A stretch of 64,000 bases of DNA from JAFMPW01 sp041743085 (GCA_041743085.1 JBGTNL010000110.1:62001-126000); one strand, 5' to 3'; shown: positions 27,756 to 36,525, counted from the first letter of the stretch. Made by a program: numbers and translations. The notes: generated by a model from the letters alone, not told the origin.

Positions 27756-28778
27756 GTCTTGCAAATCCCTCGTGGCCGTAGCTTTAGATGTACTAGTTAA
27801 AGAAACATATTTACGCGCATTCATTCCACCCTCAAAACCTTGATGGCCTTCCGCTAACATCCTACTAACCACTTTTTGTTGTCTTTCATTAAGCCAGTCT
27901 TTATGGCTGTCGAAGAATTTGGTTTTCTTTAGGGTGAATTCAATTTCCTGTTTGGCATCTATTTGGGCATCTAAAACGGTTTGAACGAAATAGTGTATCC
28001 AATCGGTGATTTCATTAGAACGTTGCGCTTTTTGTAAAGCATCATAATACGCTTTTTTATTACCCTCCATGGATTTAGACAGACTGAACAACACAGGACG
28101 ACCAATACTTTGTGAAAGTGCTTTTTCCGCTATGGCTCTACCTATTCTACCATTCGCATCTTCGAAAGGATGAATGGATTCAAAATATAGGTGCGCAATG
28201 GCAGCCCTCAAAATAGGTTTCTTGACATTGCTTTTAGACTCATTGAACCATTTGATAAACCTATCCATTTCCGAAGGCACTTTACTCGCTGGTGGGGCTT
28301 CAAAGTGAACTATCTCTCGCCCCATGGCCCCTGAAACTATTTGCATAGGTTCTTCATGGGTTCGCCAATGCCCTAGTTGAATTTGAGTATTGCCCTTCAT
28401 CAGCATGGTATGCCAATCAAACAGCAATTTGCTTGTCAATGGTTTTAAAAAGTCGTTTCGAACTGCCAACATCAATTCAGCCACCCCCTCAGCTCTTTTG
28501 TCCTTGGTCAGTGGCAATTCTGGGTTAAGCCCCAGGTTTCTTCTGATGGAAGACATCACATCTTTTCGACTCAGGTACTCGCCTTCAATCTCCGAGGTTT
28601 TAATAGCTTCAGAAACCATTAGGTTTATCATGGCATCTGCTTGCTCCGATTCTGAAAAACCATCCAGAACCCCGCTAATACGGCCCGTACGTTGAGCAAA
28701 ATCAAAGAGTAAATCTTCAATAGCGTCGGTTTTGTATTGAAAATTAGGCCAGCTTTTTTGTTGCCAATTGTATTTCAT
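27687..28778 (-). CDS. Fic-domain protein with N-terminal inhibitory motif and winged-helix tail
   Basis: This 363-aa protein has an N-terminal DUF4172-like helical segment. The class II inhibitory motif T61-S-E-I-E65-G66 is present, where the Glu would block ATP binding. The Fic core is HPFEDANGRIGR at 203-214, and a C-terminal winged-helix-like part (residues about 300-360; KATATRDLQDLVEKGIF) follows. Fic enzymes usually transfer AMP to protein side chains. The core has Ala where the consensus HPFx[DE]GNGR has Gly, while His203 and both Arg are kept. It sits divergent from the tracrRNA/cas9 region within the island. Targets are unknown. Confidence 0.88.
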   Translation of the reverse strand: MKYNWQQKSWPNFQYKTDAIEDLLFDFAQRTGRISGVLDGFSESEQADAMINLMVSEAIKTSEIEGEYLSRKDVMSSIRRNLGLNPELPLTKDKRAEGVAELMLAVRNDFLKPLTSKLLFDWHTMLMKGNTQIQLGHWRTHEEPMQIVSGAMGREIVHFEAPPASKVPSEMDRFIKWFNESKSNVKKPILRAAIAHLYFESIHPFEDANGRIGRAIAEKALSQSIGRPVLFSLSKSMEGNKKAYYDALQKAQRSNEITDWIHYFVQTVLDAQIDAKQEIEFTLKKTKFFDSHKDWLNERQQKVVSRMLAEGHQGFEGGMNARKYVSLTSTSKATATRDLQDLVEKGIFQPIGGGRSTRYEIDF

Positions 28779-28870
28779 GAGCCGATTATAAATTTTATTC
28801 GGCTCAAAAATAGTAAAAACATGAGTTGAATAATAAAAATAATTAACTCATTTTAAGAATACAGTCGGAA

Positions 28871-28901
28871 TTTGCGGTTTAAAAAAATATTTTTATCTTC
28901 G
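28871..28901 (+). promoter_or_regulatory. Putative promoter of cas9-cas1-cas2
   Basis: TTTG (28871-28874), 19 bp, TATCTTCG (28894-28901) fits the Bacteroidota consensus with one mismatch in the -7 box. It would give cas9 mRNA a leader of about 175 nt that covers the whole tracrRNA gene in antisense. Confidence 0.6.
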
Positions 28902-28940
28902 GAATTCTCCTACTAAAATGCAACCCCCATAATTTTCAAG

Positions 28941-28971
28941 AAAGAAAAAAGCGACCTGCTATGGCCGCTTT
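28941..28971 (-). terminator. Second terminator downstream of tracrRNA
   Basis: On the minus strand AAGCG-G-CC pairs with GG-T-CGCTT around a 6-base loop, followed by TTTT and more T/C-rich bases. It backs up the tracrRNA terminator and could also end the antisense transcript before the Fic promoter. Confidence 0.65.
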
Positions 28972-28984
28972 GAAGTTATTAATG

Positions 28985-29061
28985 AAAAATAAAAATCCCA
29001 CGGAGTACGCAGGATTTAAGATTTTTCTTCGGCTTATAGCCTTATTGTGAAAAGCTTTCAG
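28985..29061 (-). ncRNA. tracrRNA of the type II-C CRISPR-Cas9 system
   Basis: Read on the minus strand, the RNA starts CTGAAAGCTTTTCACAAT (29061 to 29044). The perfect complement of the crRNA repeat start would be CTGAAAGCAATTCACAAC. The match is 16 of 18, leaving one 2-base internal bulge and a G-U pair. After the anti-repeat come AAGG, a small stem GGCT-ATA-AGCC (nexus), a stem AAGA-AAAA-TCTT, and a terminator stem AATCCTGCG/CGTGGGATT with a 5-base loop ending in a T-rich run. This order is that of II-C tracrRNAs. It lies between the cas9 promoter and the cas9 start, on the opposite strand. Confidence 0.9.
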
Positions 29062-29066
29062 TAATA

Positions 29067-29074
29067 CAAAGATA
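29067..29074 (-). promoter_or_regulatory. -7 box of the tracrRNA promoter
   Basis: TATCTTTG on the minus strand matches TAnnTTTG and ends 5 nt before the anti-repeat, so transcription would begin close to the first paired base. An ATTG lies 16 bp upstream, inside the cas9 start region, as a weak -33 element. Confidence 0.7.
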
Positions 29075-29083
29075 TAAAAATTT

Positions 29084-32000
29084 ATGAATACAATTTTAGG
29101 CATTGATTTAGGAACCAACTCCATCGGGTGGGCAATTAGGGAAGCAAATAGAAACTTGCAAAATCAAATAGTAAAAAAAGGAGTACTCCTTTTTGACAAA
29201 GGTGTGGCTTCCGAAAAAGGCAATGAATTTCCTAAAGTTCAAAAAAGAACGGAAAGTCGAGGAAAAAGAAGGAACTACCAAGCAGAAAAATATAGAAAAT
29301 GGGAACTTTTAGAGTTTTTGATTGAAAAAAACATGTGTCCCCTAACGATTGAGGAACTAAATAAGTGGCGTAAATACGTTAAAGGTCAAAAAAGAGAATA
29401 CCCGCAGAGCGAACAGTTCATCAATTGGTTGCGATTCGATTTTAACGCAGACGGCAAACCTGACTTTTATCTGTTTGACAAAGATAAACATGAGTCCTAT
29501 TATTTATTTAGGACCAAAGCGGCTAGTGAAAAAATAGAGGATCTTCAGGTTTTTAAAAACAACCCAGAAATTTTGGGAAGGGTGTTTTACCAACTAGTGC
29601 AACGTAGGGGTTTTAAGGGAAGAGATGAAGAAGAAGCCAAAACAATGCTCGAAGGCTCAAAAAAAACCGATACAAAAGGAAGAAACAGTATCGAGGAATA
29701 TCTAGTCCGACACAAAACCTTAGGTGCCGCACTATATCATAATCAAAAGGAAAACGGCGGTAGAATACGTCAACGCTATAACCTCCGCAAAGATTATGAG
29801 AACGAGTTAAAGAAAATTTGTAGTGTTCAGGGCATTACCAACGAAGATTATAAAAAACTTTGGAAAGCGATTATATGGCAACGCCCGCTGAGAAGTCAAA
29901 AAGGTCTTGTAGGCCTATGCACATTTGAAAAGAACAAACGCAGAGCCGCTATCAGCCATCCCTTGTATCAGGAATACAAAACTTGGGTTCTAATCAATAA
30001 TCTGAAAATAATACCGCCCGAAGGAATCGCTTACGCAGATTATCTAAAAGATAAAATTTACCCTTTATTTATTAGAAAATCTGACTTTGAAATAAAACAT
30101 ATTCTAGAGCAGTTAGGAAGGGATGGAGCAGAGATCGAATCAAAGTTCAATTCAAAAAGGCAACGCGAAACAAAAGTAGTCGCACTGAGCAATTTTGCTC
30201 ATTTTGATGAATTGTTGGGAGAGAATTGGAGAGAAGAATACCGATTTGAGAACGATATCCATACTAGAGAAGCAAAAACGTCAAAGAAGAATAGTAACGG
30301 TTATACCATAGAGGATATTTGGCATGTGCTTTTTACATATGACAGCAGCGAAAAATTGGAAGAGTTTGCCAAAGAAAAACTTGGCCTTAATGACGATGCT
30401 GCTGCTAAATTTCCCAAAATAAAACTGAACCAAGGACACGCAACTTTAGGCCTTTCCGCTGTAAGGAAAATACTCCCCTATTTAAAAAGAGGATTCAAAT
30501 ACAGTACGGCCGTTTATCTGGCAAATTTATCAAAAGTAATAGGAGGCGCGGAAATTACCGAAGACCTGATTTCCTATTTCGTTGAAGAAATCGAAGTTAT
30601 AAATCATACAAATGACGAACAGAAAACACTCCGTTTTACGGTAAACAGTTTGATAAAAGAACATTTGGAAAGCGGTTCTAGATATTTTATTGAAGACGGG
30701 CGGACTCTAGATTCTCAAGAAATCAAAAACATCAAGGAAAAATTAATCTCAAATTTCGGACAACGGACTTGGAACGATTTTTCGGAAAACAAAAAATCTG
30801 AGTTATTCGATTTTGTATCCAATGAGTTCAAACAGTTTTTACGGAGGAAAATTACAGATAAAAGGGATATTTTTCTTCCCATGCCTAGGCTGCATTCCGA
30901 AATTTTTCAGGTGTTGCAAGAGAAGTACAATTTACCGGATGAAAACATCAAAAATTTATGGCATCCATCCGAACAGGAAACCTATAAGAATGCCATGGAT
31001 TATGGGGTTGTGGACATAAATGGAAGAACCCAATATGTTCAAGAAAAAAACCTGGAAAAGTATCTTGAAAAAAATCAAAATGCAGAATACCACGGTATTT
31101 TGTTAAAATTATTGGGTAATCCAGAGCCTATCAGCAAAGGATTTAAAAACCCAATGGCCTTAAAGACCCTTCACAAATTAAAACAACTACTTAACTATTT
31201 ATTGATCACCGATCAAATCGATGAACAGACCAGAATCGTTATTGAAATTGCCCGTGAATTAAACGATAACAACAAAAGGGCAGCGATACAAAAATACCAG
31301 CGTGACCGTGAAAAGAAAAATAAAGTATATATCGAGCAAATAGAAGAAATTAATAAAGAGGGCAAAACCAATTATAATTCGAAGGACAAAACCCTATTGC
31401 GAAAAATGAGATTGTGGGACGAGCAAGGTGGAATATGTCTTTACACCAATGAAACCATCAATAAATGTGATGTACTCAATGGGAATGAATTTGATCTTGA
31501 ACACACGATACCTGCCAGTATGAGCTTTGATTCCGAGTTAAAGAATATGACACTTGCCAACTCATCTTTCAATCGGCATATCAAGGCAAAGCAACTTCCT
31601 ACACGACTTGCTAACTACGATGTCGATTGTACCATCAATGGCAAGGAATATACAGCCATAAAGCCTAGGCTTAAATTTATGGAAGATAAGATTGAAAAGC
31701 TCCAATTGGAACTCAAGGACAATCTGAGAAAAACCAAATACATTTCTGACAAAGGAATCAAGGACAAGAAAATTCAAGATAGGCACATTATCAAATTTGA
31801 ATTGGACTACTGGCGAAAAAAGCATGACACGTTTACCATCAAGGAGTACAAACCCCAATGGCGCAATAGCCAGTTGCGGGATACGCAAATAGTTACCAAA
31901 TATGCCCTACCATACCTTAAAACAGTTTTTAAACATGTATCTGTCCAAAAGGGAACGGTAACTGACCATTTTAAGGAAATATATAATGTTAAGCTCGATG

Positions 32001-33250
32001 AAAAGAAAGATAGGACAAAACATTCCCATCATGCAGTAGATGCGGCGATTTTAACGCTAATTCCAAGTAGTTACGAACGTGAAAAATTATTGGAAGAATT
32101 CTTCAAAGCTAGAGAAAGCAAATCTACATTTCATACATCGCCAAAAAACTGGAAGAATTTTGATGCTGGCCATATTATAGAAATCGAGAATAGTGTGTTG
32201 GCCAATAATCTTGTGAATGATAGGATACTTACCCCAACGTTCAAAAAAGTAAGGAAGCGGGGTAAAATAGTCAAGAATGATGATGGCGATACTTTATGGG
32301 CAAAAGGCGACACGATAAGGGGCCAATTACATAGCGAATCGCTATACGGTGCAATAAAAGAAGCCAAAAGAGACGAGAATAACAAGATTCAATTCGACGG
32401 GAATAAAAAAATGATTTTAGAGGATGAAATTAAAATGGTCATCCGAAGAAAATTGGTTTATAAAGGACCCAACGATACTGAAGGTTTTAAATCTTTGGCC
32501 GAACTCGAAAAAATAATAGTAGATAGGGCGCTGTTCGATCAAATTGAAAGCCAAGTAAGAGGCAGGAGTTTTAAAGATGCCTTGGAACAAGGAATCTATA
32601 TGCTTGATAAAGACGGGGAAAAAGTAAATAAAATTAGACATATTCGTTGCTATGTTCTGTTAGGTCGCGGCACTTTAAAATTTGACACCGCACTGCCCGT
32701 TCATGAGCATTCTTTTAAATCGGATAAAGAATACAAACAAACAACATATTCGGTAACCGAAGATAACGTGTATTGTCTTTTCTATGAAGGTTTAGTAAAA
32801 GGAAAAGCGAAAAGAGAATTCAAGATTATTAGCACTTTTGATTTGAGCGGTTTAAAATATAAATCATTGGAAGATTTAATACAGGAACCCTATTTTAATT
32901 CGTTGGAATTAGGTAGTGGAGTGTCTATTCCCCTAAAATATCCTTTGCAAAAAGGGACAAAAGTAATTCCTTATGAAAAAGATAAATATGAGTTACAGGA
33001 ACTTTCGGAAACCCAGCTTAACGATAGAGTTTATAAAGTCATAAAATTCAATATGATGGGCACACCTTATTTATATCTACAACACCATATCGAAGCAAGA
33101 CAAGACAAGGACATTGACAAAGCTCTAACGGCAATTGATATCAATTCTAGTCCAATGCGGTATAAATTGAAAGCGGCAAAATTCGATTTTGCAATTGAAG
33201 GGTTAGATTTTGAAGTAAAAATAGACGGAACAATAAGTTGGTTATTTTAA
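29084..33250 (+). CDS. cas9: CRISPR-associated endonuclease Cas9 (type II-C)
   Basis: This 1,388-aa Cas9 appears catalytically complete. RuvC-I is IDLGTNSIGWA with Asp8. An Arg-rich bridge helix spans about 54-80. RuvC-II is IVIEIARE with Glu721. HNH is FDLEHTIPASMSFDSE with His807, then SSFNRHIKAK with Asn830. RuvC-III is HSHHAVDAAI with His983 and Asp986. The C-terminal ~400 residues form the wedge/PAM-interacting region. With tracrRNA and crRNA it cuts double-stranded DNA. Subtype II-C is assigned because only cas1 and cas2 follow (no csn2 or cas4), and the size suits Bacteroidota members. cas1 starts 9 bp after the stop. The PAM cannot be read from sequence. Confidence 0.97.
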   Translation: MNTILGIDLGTNSIGWAIREANRNLQNQIVKKGVLLFDKGVASEKGNEFPKVQKRTESRGKRRNYQAEKYRKWELLEFLIEKNMCPLTIEELNKWRKYVKGQKREYPQSEQFINWLRFDFNADGKPDFYLFDKDKHESYYLFRTKAASEKIEDLQVFKNNPEILGRVFYQLVQRRGFKGRDEEEAKTMLEGSKKTDTKGRNSIEEYLVRHKTLGAALYHNQKENGGRIRQRYNLRKDYENELKKICSVQGITNEDYKKLWKAIIWQRPLRSQKGLVGLCTFEKNKRRAAISHPLYQEYKTWVLINNLKIIPPEGIAYADYLKDKIYPLFIRKSDFEIKHILEQLGRDGAEIESKFNSKRQRETKVVALSNFAHFDELLGENWREEYRFENDIHTREAKTSKKNSNGYTIEDIWHVLFTYDSSEKLEEFAKEKLGLNDDAAAKFPKIKLNQGHATLGLSAVRKILPYLKRGFKYSTAVYLANLSKVIGGAEITEDLISYFVEEIEVINHTNDEQKTLRFTVNSLIKEHLESGSRYFIEDGRTLDSQEIKNIKEKLISNFGQRTWNDFSENKKSELFDFVSNEFKQFLRRKITDKRDIFLPMPRLHSEIFQVLQEKYNLPDENIKNLWHPSEQETYKNAMDYGVVDINGRTQYVQEKNLEKYLEKNQNAEYHGILLKLLGNPEPISKGFKNPMALKTLHKLKQLLNYLLITDQIDEQTRIVIEIARELNDNNKRAAIQKYQRDREKKNKVYIEQIEEINKEGKTNYNSKDKTLLRKMRLWDEQGGICLYTNETINKCDVLNGNEFDLEHTIPASMSFDSELKNMTLANSSFNRHIKAKQLPTRLANYDVDCTINGKEYTAIKPRLKFMEDKIEKLQLELKDNLRKTKYISDKGIKDKKIQDRHIIKFELDYWRKKHDTFTIKEYKPQWRNSQLRDTQIVTKYALPYLKTVFKHVSVQKGTVTDHFKEIYNVKLDEKKDRTKHSHHAVDAAILTLIPSSYEREKLLEEFFKARESKSTFHTSPKNWKNFDAGHIIEIENSVLANNLVNDRILTPTFKKVRKRGKIVKNDDGDTLWAKGDTIRGQLHSESLYGAIKEAKRDENNKIQFDGNKKMILEDEIKMVIRRKLVYKGPNDTEGFKSLAELEKIIVDRALFDQIESQVRGRSFKDALEQGIYMLDKDGEKVNKIRHIRCYVLLGRGTLKFDTALPVHEHSFKSDKEYKQTTYSVTEDNVYCLFYEGLVKGKAKREFKIISTFDLSGLKYKSLEDLIQEPYFNSLELGSGVSIPLKYPLQKGTKVIPYEKDKYELQELSETQLNDRVYKVIKFNMMGTPYLYLQHHIEARQDKDIDKALTAIDINSSPMRYKLKAAKFDFAIEGLDFEVKIDGTISWLF

Positions 33251-33259
33251 GTTGTTGAA

Positions 33260-34177
33260 ATGATAAAACGCACTCTTTTTTTCGGCAACCCCGCCTACCT
33301 CAGTACTAAAAACGAACAGTTGGTGGTCAACTTCCCGGAAGAAGATAAAAAGGAAGCGACCATCCCCATCGAAGATTTGGGCTATGTGGTCTTGGAAGAC
33401 CCGCAGATTACTATCACCAATGGCCTAATCCGTAAGCTGGTACAAAACAAAACTGCAGTCATCACTTGCGATAGTCAACACTTGCCTTGTTCGCTGTTAC
33501 AACCCCTAGTGGGTCATTCTGAACAGACCGAACGTATGCGGCATCAATTGAATGCAAGCCAGCCCTTAAAAAAGAACCTTTGGCGACAGACCGTAGAAGC
33601 TAAAATAGATAATCAGGCCAACCATCTATTACGGCGAGAAAAGAATGCGCTAAAATTAAAACGTTGGACCAAAGAAGTGAAAAGCGGAGATGCGGGCAAT
33701 CATGAAGCGATTGCCGCTGCCTATTATTTTCAATCCCTTTTTGATGAGGTTAAGGGCTTTAGCCGCAACCAAAAAGGGGTGCCGCCCAATAATTTGTTGA
33801 ATTATGGCTATGCCATTTTACGGGCAGTCACGGCACGTGCTTTGGTTAGCAGTGGTATGTTGCCATCGGTGGGCATTTACCATCTCAACAAATACAACGC
33901 TTTTTGTTTGGCAGATGATATCATGGAGCCTTATCGCATTTATGTCGATGCCGTCGTATATGAAATGGTTGAAGCGGGAGGGAATATCAGCGAATTGAGT
34001 ACCGCCCTAAAATCGCAGTTGTTAACTATTCCGGCGTTAGATGTTTTCATCGATAGCAAGTGGAGCCCCTTAATGGTGGCCATGAGCCGAACGACCAATA
34101 GTTTATATGAGTGCTTTTTAGGAAGTAGCCGAAAGATTTTATATCCTGAATTTCAAACCAGTTGGTTTCCCTCCTAA
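33260..34177 (+). CDS. cas1: Type II CRISPR integrase Cas1
   Basis: This 305-aa Cas1 has the N-terminal beta domain (MIKRTLFFGNPAYLS) and a helical catalytic domain with the metal triad Glu149 (GNHEAIAAAYYF), His208 (IYHLNKYNAF) and Glu223 (DDIMEPYR). With Cas2 it inserts new spacers at the leader end of the array. It is intact and the second gene of the cas operon. Whether adaptation is active is doubtful because the leader-side repeat of the array is interrupted. Confidence 0.97.
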   Translation: MIKRTLFFGNPAYLSTKNEQLVVNFPEEDKKEATIPIEDLGYVVLEDPQITITNGLIRKLVQNKTAVITCDSQHLPCSLLQPLVGHSEQTERMRHQLNASQPLKKNLWRQTVEAKIDNQANHLLRREKNALKLKRWTKEVKSGDAGNHEAIAAAYYFQSLFDEVKGFSRNQKGVPPNNLLNYGYAILRAVTARALVSSGMLPSVGIYHLNKYNAFCLADDIMEPYRIYVDAVVYEMVEAGGNISELSTALKSQLLTIPALDVFIDSKWSPLMVAMSRTTNSLYECFLGSSRKILYPEFQTSWFPS

Positions 34178-34203
34178 CAAGGAGGGATCGAGAGAGGTGT
34201 ACT

Positions 34204-34551
34204 ATGAACCATGACCATTTTTCACGCCTAAACCAATACCGAAGCATGTGGGTACTCGTACTTTTTGATTTGCCGACCGAAACCCGAAAGGATCGTAAAG
34301 CGGCCACACGTTTTCGCAAGAATCTGTTGGACGGTGGTTTTAACATGTTTCAGTTCAGTATTTACCTGCGTTTTTGCGCCAGTAGAGAAAATGCAGCCGT
34401 ACATATCAAGCGTACCAAAATGAACCTGCCCAAACAGGGCAAAGTCTGTATCATGCAAATAACCGACAAACAGTTTGGCATGATCGAACTCTTTCACGGC
34501 CAAAAGGAAGTAGAACCTGAAACGCCCAGTCAGCAACTAGAACTTTTTTAA
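34204..34551 (+). CDS. cas2: CRISPR-associated endoribonuclease-fold protein Cas2
   Basis: This 115-aa Cas2 begins with the ferredoxin-fold strand SMWVLVLFDLPTET (Asp22). The C-terminus is longer than minimal Cas2 and ends in a Gln/Glu-rich tail. Type II Cas2 bridges two Cas1 dimers. The frame is open from 34162, inside cas1, but ATG 34204 gives the standard N-terminus, 26 bp after the cas1 stop. Confidence 0.93.
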   Translation: MNHDHFSRLNQYRSMWVLVLFDLPTETRKDRKAATRFRKNLLDGGFNMFQFSIYLRFCASRENAAVHIKRTKMNLPKQGKVCIMQITDKQFGMIELFHGQKEVEPETPSQQLELF

Positions 34552-34623
34552 AAGCAAAATGTCAGGCTGAGCGCAGTCGAAACTATATTTGAGACGCTTG
34601 TTTCGAAATCCTACAGAACGCCA

Positions 34624-34662
34624 TAAAAAACAGGATACCAGCCTTTTACAGCGGGTATCCTG
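34624..34662 (-). terminator. Terminator of the pre-crRNA
   Basis: On the minus strand CAGGATACC pairs perfectly with GGTATCCTG (9 bp) and is followed by TTTTTTAT. The first four bases of the stem are the end of the last transcribed repeat. The U-tract exists only on the minus strand, which fixes the direction of pre-crRNA transcription toward cas2. Confidence 0.8.
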
Positions 34663-35662
34663 TGAATGATCCTTAAAATTAAAGAACTGAAAGCAATTCA
34701 CAACCGTGGCGTTGTGTATCAGGAATTCTTCCGCCCTGTGAATGATCCTTAAAATTAAAGAACTGAAAGCAATTCACAACAGCTTGTTAAGATCTATACC
34801 TTCTATGGCCCTGTGAATGATCCTTAAAATTAAAGAACTGAAAGCAATTCACAACCTATGAGGCGTCGATAGAGAGAATAGAATTCCTGTGAATGATCCT
34901 TAAAATTAAAGAACTGAAAGCAATTCACAACCAAGGCTTGTTAAGCGAAGGCGAGTTCGCTCCTGTGAATGATCCTTAAAATTAAAGAACTGAAAGCAAT
35001 TCACAACCGACGCAACGCAATCCGAATGGATTGTTGGCCTGTGAATGATCCTTAAAATTAAAGAACTGAAAGCAATTCACAACCCCCGCAAGCTAGAAAA
35101 AGAAGTGTCTTAACCTGTGAATGATCCTTAAAATTAAAGAACTGAAAGCAATTCACAACTAGGCGAGTTGTGTAATGTCTACCACGTACCCTGTGAATGA
35201 TCCTTAAAATTAAAGAACTGAAAGCAATTCACAACACATACAGGGGAACAGGGCATTAGTTAAATCCTGTGAATGATCCTTAAAATTAAAGAACTGAAAG
35301 CAATTCACAACCGGTACATCTTGATAAGGATGGTACCAACACCTGTGAATGATCCTTAAAATTAAAGAACTGAAAGCAATTCACAACCATTGTCGCTCGC
35401 ATAAAAATCCGAATCAGCCTGTGAATGATCCTTAAAATTAAAGAACTGAAAGCAATTCACAACTATCCAACACGCATTTTGGGGAGTGGAACTCCTGTGA
35501 ATGATCCTTAAAATTAAAGAACTGAAAGCAATTCACAACGCAGCGATCTGTTCCTGAGTAGGTGTGCTGCCTGTGAATGATCCTTAAAATTAAAGAACTG
35601 AAATCGAAGATTCAGCGAGTACCCATAAAAAGAAACCTGAATGAGCTAAAGCAATTCACAAC
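34659..35662 (-). CRISPR. CRISPR array, 13 repeats (one interrupted) and 12 spacers
   Basis: The repeat is 46 bp; on the plus strand it starts CCTGTGAATG and ends GCAATTCACAAC, so the RNA-sense strand starts GTTGTGAATTGC. The 46-bp length is typical of Bacteroidota II-C. Twelve repeats look identical. Spacers are 30 bp, except the second (29 bp, 34781-34809). The repeat at 35570-35662 is split after its 34th plus-strand base by 44 bp (35604-35647), with AAA present on both sides. tracrRNA pairing and the terminator near 34640 both place transcription on the minus strand, so this split repeat is the first transcribed. I saw no spacer match inside the window, though no search was run. Confidence 0.97.
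35597..35662 (+). repeat. 66-bp element at the leader side of the array (copy A)
   Basis: This segment consists of the repeat remnant around the 44-bp interruption. It aligns without gaps to 38658-38723: 49 of 66 positions agree by eye, most differences are transitions, and the final GCAATTCACAAC is identical. Inside is the inverted repeat ATTCAG/CTGAAT. Confidence 0.7.
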
Positions 35663-35689
35663 GAGAGAGAGTCATTAATCATATTTAAC

Positions 35690-36481
35690 CTAATGTTCCA
35701 ACTCAAGACTTATCAATTTTAAAGTATGTAAATCGTCAGTGTCACCGGGCTTTTTTACAACTTTTTGAGTCGCTGGAATCAGTAGCTTATCAAAACTTCT
35801 AAAGTCTGTGAAAAACATTCCCCCAATGTTTTGATCTCCCAACTCTCTGATTGTATAGCTGACAAATTCGAGTAGTTTTGTCTTTTTATTTATCCAAAAA
35901 ATATACTGATCATAATTTTTGTCGGGACCCATGGACCAACTTCCAAAAACTTTTTGATAAGTTACACCATTGGTATTTTCTTCTCCTAAATAATAGGTTA
36001 TTGGAGTATATTTGGTCATAAAAGGCATCTTATAGAAGTATTCATAAGTGGGAAGGAAGAACTTCATATATGGGTTTGGTTTTTTGAGAGTGTCTTTAAT
36101 ACTATTTCCCTCATATGTTTCGCCGTTCCTGATACCATACACATACCCGTCCTTTTGACCCCCATTAACTACAATCCTGGATGTATTAAATGTTCCAATT
36201 TTAAATGTCTGCGTCAAGCTATTATAATCTTTAGGCCACGGATTTAATTTTTGACCTCTGTGTGACCAAATGTCCCGATAAGTAATTATAATATTTGAAT
36301 TTTCATCGACAGTATCCCATCCGTGTGCCTTCATGGTCTCTTTCAAAATTTTCCTGCCTTCTTTTAAGATCTCCTGAGGAGGTTGATTATTCTTAAATTT
36401 TTCTGGGCGTATATCTATCAAATGTTGACCACTGGACACTAAGAAAGAAATACATAAACCAAATGTTAAAATAAATTTCAT
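35690..36481 (-). CDS. Secreted protein of unknown function
   Basis: This 263-aa protein has a cleavable-looking signal peptide (MKFILTFGLCISFLVSSGQ) and a beta-rich body. The pattern of a substrate-like sheet (KNYDQYIFWINKKTKLLEFVSY) recalls the LolA/outer-membrane-lipoprotein-sorting-like fold, but this is only an impression. Its stop lies 28 bp before the leader-side CRISPR repeat and it runs in the same direction as the pre-crRNA, so read-through from here could transcribe the array. Confidence 0.65.
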   Translation of the reverse strand: MKFILTFGLCISFLVSSGQHLIDIRPEKFKNNQPPQEILKEGRKILKETMKAHGWDTVDENSNIIITYRDIWSHRGQKLNPWPKDYNSLTQTFKIGTFNTSRIVVNGGQKDGYVYGIRNGETYEGNSIKDTLKKPNPYMKFFLPTYEYFYKMPFMTKYTPITYYLGEENTNGVTYQKVFGSWSMGPDKNYDQYIFWINKKTKLLEFVSYTIRELGDQNIGGMFFTDFRSFDKLLIPATQKVVKKPGDTDDLHTLKLISLELEH

Positions 36482-36525
36482 ACGTTTAAATCTTTTTAAT
36501 TAAATACCTATCATGGGCTTTCATA

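Noticed and set aside
34552..34623. Possible small RNA or repeat after cas2
   Set aside because: GTCAGGCTGAGCGCAGTCGA resembles a sequence common in intergenic DNA of Flavobacteriia, but only one copy is seen here and no structure supports an RNA.
35604..35647. The 44-bp interruption as a normal spacer
   Set aside because: It is not flanked by whole repeats, is longer than the 29-30 bp spacers, and has a diverged relative at 38658-38723 outside any array.
34659..35662. Array transcribed on the plus strand as a continuation of the cas operon
   Set aside because: The anti-repeat pairs only with the minus-strand repeat RNA, and the hairpin before the array has a T-tract only on the minus strand.
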